A program made the translations under genes and the position numbers. From Hyphomicrobiales bacterium (GTDB lineage Bacteria > Pseudomonadota > Alphaproteobacteria > Rhizobiales > Rhizobiaceae): a stretch of DNA of 64,000 nt. The DNA lies in NCBI GenBank assembly GCA_900473795.1, contig UCMT01000011.1, forward strand, positions 29,534-93,533, read 5' to 3'. Every line of letters starts with the position of its first letter. Positions within the stretch are counted from its first letter, which is position 1. This document shows positions 17,989 to 25,118 of the stretch, piece by piece. Under the pieces are notes generated by a model, which made no database searches, was not told the origin of the DNA, and saw nothing but the letters and a program-made list of their open reading frames with translations.

Positions 17989-18643
17989 TTGAAGGAAGGC
18001 AGCCTTTTCGGAAAGTTGGCGATAGTGGCAACAAAAGATGTTTTTGCAGAAATTGAAGTGGCCATTGAAAACGACCTCCCGTTCAAAAAGCGAGCTGCAA
18101 GAATCTATACCTACGAACCCACTGCGGGCTTTCTCGGTTGGCTAGGTCTCAACAGTGCGACCAAGAACCAAATCACTGATGTAAACCCGGTCATCGGCAT
18201 AAGAAGCCAAGGGATGGAGACCCTATTGGCTTCTCTTTTGGACGAAAAACCTCATGGCTACTTGCCCTCCGACAGTTTCGATCTCTCTCGGCTATCTAAT
18301 GCCCGTTCCCAAGTACCGAGCGTGGTTCTTCGGTGGCGACGCAGACGCAGAGAGGGTTGCTGATTTGTTGGGCGCGCTCAAGCAACACGCTGAACCATTC
18401 ATAGCTAAATCTTGTTGCCTTGAAGTTGTCGAGCAGCTCCTTCAGGGGAGATATGCTCACCATGAACACGCCATGTATCGCCTCCCCCTCGCTAGCATGA
18501 TGCGAGGAGATAGTAGCGGGGCTCAATCGCGCTGCCGTGATCACCTTGCGAGCATCGGCGGCAGAACCGATCCAGCTGCAGAGCGCTACCGTCGATTCTC
18601 CAATGCGATGGAAGCTCTAGTCATCTCAGAGAAATCGGCTTGA
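17989..18643 (+). pseudogene. Hypothetical gene split by a one-base frameshift
   Basis: Frame 1 (from TTG 17989) reads a plausible protein up to the segment DEKPHGYLP, then degenerates into an arginine-rich tail. Frame 2 takes over with TVSISLGYLMPVPKYRAWFF and continues to 18643. Removing one C from the CCC run at about 18265-18267 joins them into one protein of about 217 aa. The family is not recognised. True start uncertain (TTG 17989, TTG 18016 or GTG 18025). It lies 85 bp after the pyruvyl transferase and may have been its operon partner. A sequencing error is possible. Confidence 0.55.
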
Positions 18644-18775
18644 TGACGGGAGAATATCGACGGAACACCGCCGTCAGCAGCGTAAGATTCCTTGTGGAAC
18701 TTGAATAAGGGCTGCCCTGATACGGCAGCTAACGCGATCTCCCACTTATAAAGTGAGCGAGGTAGTGTGCCCATT

Positions 18776-18964
18776 ATGAGTAGTCACAATCCGAATATAG
18801 AAGTTCTTTCCGGCCCGGAGCGCCGGCGTCGCTGGTCGACGGCCGAAAAGCTGGCCCTCGTTCAGGTGACGTATGAGCCAGACGTGACGGTTAGCATGGT
18901 TGCCCGGCGTCACAGCATCCAGCCGAACCAGTTGCTCACGCAAGCGCAGCTCAAGGGGCATTGA
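18776..18964 (+). pseudogene. IS66-family OrfA (TnpA) fragment
   Basis: The reading from ATG 18776 shows the start of the IS66 OrfA protein: LSGPERRRRWSTAEKLALVQ, then VARRHSIQPNQLL. After that the family sequence (LFTWRKLY) is lost and a stop follows. Only about 62 residues remain of the roughly 130 expected. No terminal inverted repeats or OrfB/TnpC were found nearby, so this is a dead insertion remnant marking past rearrangement. Confidence 0.75.
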
Positions 18965-19137
18965 CCGCCACCGCGTCGAAGGCACTTTTGCATGCATCCG
19001 GGTAACTCAACTAGGTTTTTTTTGTTCAGCCGAGAACTGTGCCTGGGCGGTCACGAAATAGCCGTTGTGGAACGGAATTTAACTAGAAGCTCCGCGTGGA
19101 AAATTACGGCAAAGAGCTTCTGGAAGCGAAGGTTATC

Positions 19138-19602
19138 ATGAATAAGCGTGTGGTGAGCATTCAACTTCTTTTCATTGTAGGTGCCTTCTACTATTTTCTG
19201 GCGGGTGGAACGTCGTGTTCGGAAATCTTTTCCGCGATAGAAGCGTCTTCTATAAGTGCCTTGACAGAGGCTTTGGAAGGTGGCGGAGACGCGAATTGTG
19301 CAGGTTACGATGGTTACCGTCCATTGAGTAGAGCAATTTTAACAAATAACGTCGAACTGGTTACTGGTCTGATACAGCATGGCGCTGACGTAAATCTCAC
19401 GGACGGCGGTGTCACACCTATCTACTACGCGATCATTGCAAACTGCATCCCGTGCGCGCAGATTATCTCAGCCGCGGGCGGCACGGTTGCTGCAGACCGA
19501 GGAGACATCGATTATGCTCACAAAATCGAACACGTTCGAAATAACCCCTATTTTATGGATCTCTTGGATTGCCACAACAACCGGCAAACCTGCCTCCCCT
19601 GA
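19138..19602 (+). CDS. Secreted or lipid-anchored ankyrin-repeat protein
   Basis: A 154-aa protein with an N-terminal hydrophobic signal segment (MNKRVVSIQLLFIVGAFYYF) ending near GGTSC, which could be a signal peptidase site or a poor lipobox. Two to three ankyrin-like repeats follow (DGYRPLSRAI...ELVTGLIQHGADVNLTDGG, TPIYYAI). The start at 19138 is supported by GAAGG upstream; the longer frame from 19096 is less likely. Low GC compared with neighbours and the adjacent IS66 scrap suggest acquired DNA. Ankyrin proteins bind other proteins; the partner is unknown. Confidence 0.7.
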   Translation: MNKRVVSIQLLFIVGAFYYFLAGGTSCSEIFSAIEASSISALTEALEGGGDANCAGYDGYRPLSRAILTNNVELVTGLIQHGADVNLTDGGVTPIYYAIIANCIPCAQIISAAGGTVAADRGDIDYAHKIEHVRNNPYFMDLLDCHNNRQTCLP

Positions 19603-19844
19603 CGCCAGATTTGGCGTTCCTAGTTCCGGTCGAAACTCGGCATATGCCCCCCTGTGAATCCGACACTCATACTCGGTCGAGCGAAGAGGAGCTGCTCTCG
19701 GAGATGCCGAACATCCCACGCAGCGCCTAACGTTGAGACCTGTAAGCGCTGCAGCCTCACTTTGCGGATTCTGTTCGCGATGAGGACGGGTCGGCGATGT
19801 TGGGAAGGCGCAAAATGATACTGTGCTCAGATTCGCCTCTCGTC

Positions 19845-19872
19845 TGGAGGACCGCATTGCTGCGGTCCTCCA
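19845..19872 (-). terminator. Stem-loop after mctP
   Basis: A 12-bp perfect stem (TGGAGGACCGCA, loop ttgc) sits 12 bp beyond the mctP stop codon on the minus strand. It lacks a T-run. The rest of 19603-19883 holds no gene I can support. Confidence 0.5.
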
Positions 19873-19883
19873 CCAGCTCGGTT

Positions 19884-21359
19884 TTAAGCCCGCGCCGGGG
19901 TCCTTGCCGGCACGACGGCATTGACCGCAACCGCGACGGTGATGTTTGCCGCAAGGGCAAGCAGCCCGGTGTAGATGGTGAACGGTTCTCCACCGAGACT
20001 GATCAGGTGCAAGGGTTTCCAGCCGGCATCCCAGACGAGGTAGGTGCCGCCGATGAAGCCGACGAACCAGCCGGCGAGCAGGCTCGGTGCACGGAACCAG
20101 TTGGTGTAGAGACCGAAGACCAGGGCCGGAAGCGTCTGCAGGATCCAGATCCCGCCAAGCAATTGCAGGTCGAGGGCGAACTGCGTGGGCAGGAAGATGA
20201 TGACCAGCAGGGCCCCCACCTTGACGACGAGCGAGGTCAGTTTGGCAACCTTGGCTTCGCCCGCATCGCTGACATTCGGATCGACGTAAGCCTTCCAGAA
20301 ATTGCGGGTGAAGAGGTTCGCCGCGCCGATGCTCATCACCGCAGCCGGCACGAGGGCGCCGATCGCAATCGCCGCGAAGGCAAAGCCGGAGAACCAGCCC
20401 GAGAACAGCGTCTTGAACAAGGCCGGCACGACATCATTGGCGCTTTCGAGCTTCAGGCCTGCGGCATGGCCCATATAGCCAAGGAGCGCGAGAAGGCCGA
20501 GCAGCAGCGTGTAGGCCGGCAGCAGGACGGCATTCTTGCGGATCGTCTTGCCGCTGTTCGAGGCGAAGATACCCGTCAGCGTATGCGGATACATGAAGGC
20601 GGCGAGGGCCGAGCCGAAGGCGAGCGTCGCGTAGGCGACATACTGGTTGCCGGCGAGCAGGAGATCACCCTTTCCCTTGGCCTGGAAAGCCGCGTCGGCC
20701 GAGGCAAAGACGTTCGCATAACCGCCGAGCTTCGAGGGAATGAGCGCCACGGCTGCGATCACCACGATATAGATCATGATGTCCTTGACGAAGGCGATCA
20801 GCGCCGGGGCACGCAGACCGGCCGAATAGGTATAGAGCGCAAGCACGATGAAGGCGATCGCCAGCGGCAGTTCGCCATGCAGGCCGAGCGCCTTGAGCAC
20901 CGCCGTCATCCCGACGAGCTGGAGCGCGATATAGGGCATCGTGGCGATGACGCCGGTTGCCGCAGCCGCAAGTTCGAGGCCGCGCGAACCGTATTGGCCG
21001 TGCACGACGTCACCGGCCGTCACATAACCGAAATCCCTTGCCCGTTTCCACAGGATCGGCATGACCATGAAGACGAAGGGATAGACGACGATGGTATAGG
21101 GCAGGGCGAAGAAGCCGTACGCGCCGACCGTATAGACGAGGGCCGGAACAGCAATCACCGTATAGGCCGTGTAGAAGTCGCCGCCGACCAAAAACCAGGT
21201 GATCCATGTGCCGAAGCTGCGACCGCCAAGGCCCCACTCGTCGATATGGGCAAGCGTCTCGGGTTTGCGCCAGCGGGAAGCGACGAATCCGAGAATGGTT
21301 ACGAGGGCGAAAAAAAAGAGGAAGACGGCAAGCGCCGTGCTGTCGATATCAGTCGTCAT
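19884..21359 (-). CDS. mctP: Monocarboxylate permease, sodium:solute symporter family
   Basis: A 491-aa inner-membrane symporter with about 13 hydrophobic segments and SSS-family signatures, including GLGGRSFGTWITWFLVGGDF near residues 44-63 and FGSALAAFMYPHTLTGIFAS around residue 255. Known MctP of Rhizobium leguminosarum takes up lactate, pyruvate and alanine and is encoded beside a two-component system, as here. Its start overlaps the end of the DUF3311 gene by 11 bases, so translation is coupled. The kinase/regulator pair upstream probably controls it. Substrate range is inferred from the family. Confidence 0.88.
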   Translation of the reverse strand: MTTDIDSTALAVFLFFFALVTILGFVASRWRKPETLAHIDEWGLGGRSFGTWITWFLVGGDFYTAYTVIAVPALVYTVGAYGFFALPYTIVVYPFVFMVMPILWKRARDFGYVTAGDVVHGQYGSRGLELAAAATGVIATMPYIALQLVGMTAVLKALGLHGELPLAIAFIVLALYTYSAGLRAPALIAFVKDIMIYIVVIAAVALIPSKLGGYANVFASADAAFQAKGKGDLLLAGNQYVAYATLAFGSALAAFMYPHTLTGIFASNSGKTIRKNAVLLPAYTLLLGLLALLGYMGHAAGLKLESANDVVPALFKTLFSGWFSGFAFAAIAIGALVPAAVMSIGAANLFTRNFWKAYVDPNVSDAGEAKVAKLTSLVVKVGALLVIIFLPTQFALDLQLLGGIWILQTLPALVFGLYTNWFRAPSLLAGWFVGFIGGTYLVWDAGWKPLHLISLGGEPFTIYTGLLALAANITVAVAVNAVVPARTPARA

Positions 21360-21546
21360 GGCGCGTGCTCCGATAGGCGATCCAGGTCAGCGTGGCGGTG
21401 ATCGGTACCCAGAGAAGCTGGTACCAATAGAAGAAGGGAAAGCCGAAGAGCGCCGGCTCGCGGATATTGTAGAGGGGCGGCCACAGCAGGCCGATATAGG
21501 GAATGACGAGCAGCCAGAGCGCCGCCTTGTTCCGTGATTTTTCCAT
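21349..21546 (-). CDS. DUF3311 small membrane protein, partner of the permease
   Basis: A 65-aa protein with two membrane segments (LWLLVIPYIGLLWPPLYN and FFYWYQLLWVPITATLTWIA). DUF3311 proteins regularly precede SSS permease genes, comparable with YjcH/ActP and YhdT/PanF. I chose ATG 21546, which has GAGAGG 8 bp upstream; the frame extends to 21654 without a ribosome site. It overlaps mctP. Confidence 0.85.
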   Translation of the reverse strand: MEKSRNKAALWLLVIPYIGLLWPPLYNIREPALFGFPFFYWYQLLWVPITATLTWIAYRSTRHDD

Positions 21547-21786
21547 GTCGGATACCTCTCGGGCGCCAGATGTGGCGCCAGGTTGCAGTTGTCGGCGTGG
21601 AAGGTAGGGCTTGTCAGTCGCTGGCCGGGGCGAACCTGGCTCGGGCCATCGCAACGGGTTTTCCGACTGAACGGAAGCAGACGTAATGCATTTGAAATCC
21701 TCCCAACGGCTCGCCTTTAGCCAGCCGTGGTGGAGTCCTATGGCGAGGGTTTTCGTCCGACAAGATGGCAGGAAGGGTGAAATACC

Positions 21787-21814
21787 CGCGTCTACCCAGA
21801 AGTGGGTAGACGCG
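21787..21814 (-). terminator. 11-bp stem-loop directly after the regulator gene
   Basis: CGCGTCTACCC pairs perfectly with GGGTAGACGCG across the loop agaagt, starting three bases past the mctR stop codon. No T-run follows. It may terminate the kinase/regulator transcript or protect its 3' end. The promoter of the DUF3311-mctP unit should lie in the remaining 21547-21786. Confidence 0.55.
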
Positions 21815-21816
21815 AT

Positions 21817-22461
21817 TTATCCCGCTTTGACGCTGATGCCGTGATCGAGCGCATAGCGGATCAGGCCGGCGGTCGTCGCAATGCCGAGCTTCCTTTTGAG
21901 GTTCTTGCGATGGGTTTCGGCCGTGGCGGGCGTTATTCCGAGCGTCTCGGCCATCTCCTTGTTGCTCCTGCCGGAACCGATGAGGCCGAGGATGTCGCGT
22001 TCGCGCGGTGTCAGGGAATCCGTGTCATTCCCGTTCTCGCGTTCCATGAGCACGTCGACGACGCCCGACGAGAAATATGTTCCGCCGTCAGCCACCGTCT
22101 CGATGGCAGACACGATCTCGTCGCTGGAAACGTCCTTGAGGATATAGCCGGCGGCGCCACGCATCACCGACGAGGAGATGTATTCCCGGCTGTCATGCAT
22201 GGAGAGCATGACGATTCTCGCCTCGGGCAGTTCCTTGCGGAAGAGTTCGATGGCGTCGATGCCGTTCAGCTTCGGCATGTTGATGTCCATCAGGACGACA
22301 TCGGGCCGGACTTCACGACCGATCTCGAGGCCAGCTTGCGCAAGGCCCGCCGTTCCTGCAACCTCGATATGATCGAAGGTTTCGAGCACCGCCTTCAGCC
22401 CGTCCAACACCAGCAGGTGGTTGTCGATCAGCAATACCTTGATTTTCGAACGCACTGTCAT
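21817..22461 (-). CDS. mctR: NarL/FixJ-type response regulator of the mct locus
   Basis: A 214-aa two-domain regulator: receiver with phospho-acceptor Asp59 (VVLMDINMP) and conserved Lys in YILKD, then a LuxR-type HTH (LTPRERDILGLIGSGRSNKE, ETHRKNLKRKLG). Its start overlaps the kinase stop by four bases, so the pair is co-translated. In R. leguminosarum a two-component system next to mctP is required for its expression; the same role is inferred here. The gene symbol rests on that synteny. Confidence 0.85.
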   Translation of the reverse strand: MTVRSKIKVLLIDNHLLVLDGLKAVLETFDHIEVAGTAGLAQAGLEIGREVRPDVVLMDINMPKLNGIDAIELFRKELPEARIVMLSMHDSREYISSSVMRGAAGYILKDVSSDEIVSAIETVADGGTYFSSGVVDVLMERENGNDTDSLTPRERDILGLIGSGRSNKEMAETLGITPATAETHRKNLKRKLGIATTAGLIRYALDHGISVKAG

Positions 22462-23843
22462 GCGGCTTTGACCTGGTCGTGCGGCTGCAAATTCGCCGAT
22501 CTCGGCATCATCGCCGTCAGTGTCGTGCCCGCGGTCGTGCTGTCGATCAGAAGCAGGCCGCGGAAATGCGCCATCCTTTCCTGCATGTTGCGCAGGCCAA
22601 GACCGTGCCCGCCGGGACTTGCCCCTTTGCCGTCGCCGAAGCCCGCGCCGTTGTCGGACACCGTCATGCGGGCCCGTCCGTCCTCGCTCCAGAGTTTCAC
22701 CGCAAGGCGGTCCGCGCCGGAATGCCGCTCGACGTTGTTGAACGCCTCCTGAGCAACGCGATAGAGCGCCGTGCTGGCTTCGGGCTTGAGCCGGTCGATA
22801 AAACCGGAAGCCTCGATCTCCGTCGAAATTCCCGTTCGTTCCTGAAAATTATAGCACAGTGCCTGAAGCGCTGCCGTCAGCCCCATATCGTCGAGCACGC
22901 GAGGGCGAAGATCGTGGGACAGCCGACGGATTTCCTTGATAGCGCCGTTCAGGGCCTCGACGCCCCGGTCTATGGTGAGGGCCGCATCGTTGACGTCGGT
23001 CCGGACCTTCCGGCCGGCGAGGTCCATCGCATAGCGCACGCCGACGAGATTTTGCGAAATACCGTCGTGCAGCTCTCGGGCAAGACGGGCGCGTTCCTCC
23101 TCCTGCGTGTCGATCACCCGCTGGGTCAGCGCCTTCAACTTGCCATCGGCCATGCGCCGCTCATGAAAGGTAAGCAGCATGCAGGTCGTGAAGACGACGA
23201 TGACCGCGGGAACGGCAATCAGCGCTACGATCACAAAGGTGCTTCTGATGCTGGCGCGCATGCTTGCGTTCGCCGCCGCCGTCTGCGCGAAGACGTCGTC
23301 AAGATAAACACCGGTTCCCACGACCCAGCGCCATTTGTCGAGACTGACGACAAAAGACAGCTTGTCGGCGACCTGGCCGCTGGATGGTTTCTGCCATTTG
23401 TACTGGTGCAGGCCGCCGCCTGCCTTTGCCGTGGCGATCAGCTCCGCGATCACCTTGTCGCCGTCGGGATCGGTCAGGTCGAGCCAGTTGCGCCCATGCC
23501 TGAAGCTCTGGCGCGGATGGACGATGTTGTTTCCATCATAGTCGTAGGCAAAGAAATATCCGTCCTTGCCGTAGTCGAGCGAAGTCAGGATCGCTGCGAC
23601 CTTATCCTTCGCGGCCTGATCGTCGGCATCTGCGTCGCGGTATGTCGTCTGGATCGCCGAGAGGGCAAGATGGATCAGGTTGAGGATCTCCGTTTCCTTG
23701 GCCTTCAGCATGTTCTGTTCGAACGTCGCGATATTGTCCTGGGTGAGGTTTGCCGACTGCCAGGTGATGAACGTCGTGATCGCCAGGATCGCAATCACGA
23801 GCGGAAAGATCGCAAGTGCTATGATCTGATGCCTTAGCGTCAA
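22458..23843 (-). CDS. mctS: Cache-domain sensor histidine kinase of the mct locus
   Basis: A 461-aa membrane kinase: first membrane segment at residues 8-28, a periplasmic single Cache domain (about 35-185, with GKDGYFFAYDYDG and WRWVVGTGVY, typical of carboxylate sensors), a second membrane segment near 200-222, a HisKA_3 dimerisation domain with the phospho-acceptor in ARELHDGISQN, and a HATPase domain (VSDNGAGFGDG, GHGLGLRNMQERM). It probably senses monocarboxylates outside the cell and phosphorylates the regulator at 21817-22461. Context supports control of mctP. Confidence 0.88.
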   Translation of the reverse strand: MTLRHQIIALAIFPLVIAILAITTFITWQSANLTQDNIATFEQNMLKAKETEILNLIHLALSAIQTTYRDADADDQAAKDKVAAILTSLDYGKDGYFFAYDYDGNNIVHPRQSFRHGRNWLDLTDPDGDKVIAELIATAKAGGGLHQYKWQKPSSGQVADKLSFVVSLDKWRWVVGTGVYLDDVFAQTAAANASMRASIRSTFVIVALIAVPAVIVVFTTCMLLTFHERRMADGKLKALTQRVIDTQEEERARLARELHDGISQNLVGVRYAMDLAGRKVRTDVNDAALTIDRGVEALNGAIKEIRRLSHDLRPRVLDDMGLTAALQALCYNFQERTGISTEIEASGFIDRLKPEASTALYRVAQEAFNNVERHSGADRLAVKLWSEDGRARMTVSDNGAGFGDGKGASPGGHGLGLRNMQERMAHFRGLLLIDSTTAGTTLTAMMPRSANLQPHDQVKAA

Positions 23844-24178
23844 GAGACGTCCTCCCCATGGTTCCCTGCCAATTTCGTGCGGGTCTTTTCCTCGTCAAGG
23901 ACCGCCGAAACACCAGTCAGTAAGGCGGCAATGATAGCGCGCGGTCAAGTATGGCGTGCCCAATCTCATGGCTTGTCGCGTCTTGGATAGCGCGCTCCCG
24001 GCCAGAGGCGCCAACCAACTGTGTCGAGCGACATCGACATCGTGCCGCAGCGGCAGGCCGCAGGTGTTTCCAACGCGGGCTTCCCCGAAGGATCGGCGAG
24101 CGGAGAGTGCTTAGGCGAGCAGGGTATGTCTCGCCTCAAGGGAGGAAAAGAGGCAAGGCCGAGATGAGATGGGCCATC
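23844..24178. other. Intergenic region, nothing recognised
   Basis: 335 bp between the mct kinase start and the end of a small membrane-protein gene. It should contain the promoter of the kinase operon; I see no clear boxes, repeats or RNA motifs. Confidence 0.4.
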
Positions 24179-24415
24179 CTAGGCGTAGGCACCGGAAATC
24201 AGGAGAATGGCGCCCGCAGCCATCAGACCCAAACCAGGCCAATTCCTGCTCACGCCGAGGAAACCGAGCCCTTGTCGGCGCGGTTCCAATGTGGGACTCG
24301 TCGCGCCCTCAACTTGCTTGCTCGGATCGCTCAGACGGCGGCGTGCAAGCGCCTCGCGGAACAGAAACAGCAGGCCGCAGATAAACAGGATAGCACCCGC
24401 AAAAATTGCCAGCAT
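24179..24415 (-). CDS. Small two-span membrane protein, 78 aa
   Basis: Hydrophobic segments at residues 2-20 (LAIFAGAILFICGLLFLF) and 60-76 (GLGLMAAGAILLISGAYA) flank a polar, arginine-rich loop. A strong AGGAGG lies 8 bp before the ATG at 24415, which supports it as real. The family is unknown. It stands alone between the mct locus and a 700-bp non-coding stretch. Confidence 0.65.
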   Translation of the reverse strand: MLAIFAGAILFICGLLFLFREALARRRLSDPSKQVEGATSPTLEPRRQGLGFLGVSRNWPGLGLMAAGAILLISGAYA

Positions 24416-24606
24416 GGCTGCGTCCTCCTGTTAGCCTGCCACGGCCCATTATAACGCATGAGCGGAGCGGACAACATGGGTGTGGCAGGTGATGGCGTCA
24501 GTGCTCGGGTAGATCAGGCAAGTCGTTCTACGTCGCCTCTCGCCCGTCGGCGAATGCAGCCAAAGGTCTGTCAATTGAAGGAAATACAGCTAATGCGAGA
24601 ATTGCA

Positions 24607-24708
24607 TTGCAACGCAAGAATGATCTGCTAGGTTGTATTTGGACGAGCTTACGTGGAGTAGCCCCGTTCCTGTAACTTGCCCCTTGCTGATAAAGCGAGG
24701 GGCTTTTT
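24607..24708 (+). ncRNA. Candidate small RNA with promoter and intrinsic terminator
   Basis: There is no open frame here, yet a promoter-like pair (TTGCAA at 24607-24612, TAGGTT at 24629-24634, 16-bp spacer) is followed 45 bp later by a textbook terminator: GCCCCTTGCT (24679-24688), loop gataa, AGCGAGGGGC (24694-24703), then five T. The implied transcript is about 70 nt. Size and terminator-ended architecture recall the rhizobial alpha-r8/MmgR (suhB-type) sRNA, but that identity is only a guess from memory. Confidence 0.5.
24679..24708 (+). terminator. Rho-independent terminator without an upstream ORF
   Basis: Ten-base-pair stem with one G-U pair, five-base loop and TTTTT. It ends the candidate small RNA. 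The remaining non-coding parts of 24416-25118 show only a Shine-Dalgarno (GGGGGAAG) for the next gene. Confidence 0.85.
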
Positions 24709-25118
24709 CGTTGAGGTTCTCAGATGCGACGGTCTCTTCCCGGTTGAAAAAATGGAATGGCATGTTTCCCGCAGCCCAGCACTTGCCGCTTAAAGCTGCA
24801 GAACGTCATCGGTTTCGTTGTCGAGCACCTCGGTGCGAAACATGACGATCTCAATCGAGCCACGGACTGTGCGACCGCGATTATCCAAATTACGACAGAA
24901 AGTTAATGATCATTCACTTTCGAATTGAAGGGCAAGGCGCTGCTGCTTTAATGCCGCTGGGGCGGGTTTTACAAATACTTACACCGTCACTTGAGACTAT
25001 GCGTCGAAGCTTTTGAAACAACATAGTTCTTCTTGGAGTTATATGGGTCGAGGTTCGTCGGCAGGGAATGTCTGCGCTGGTCGGGGAGGAGCGGCGAAGA
25101 CAATAAAGGGGGAAGACT

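Noticed and set aside
19797..21401. 534-codon plus-strand frame opposite mctP
   Set aside because: Highly charged shadow of a membrane-protein gene.
23951..24454. 167-codon plus-strand frame
   Set aside because: It lies opposite the small membrane-protein gene, has shadow-like composition and no ribosome site.
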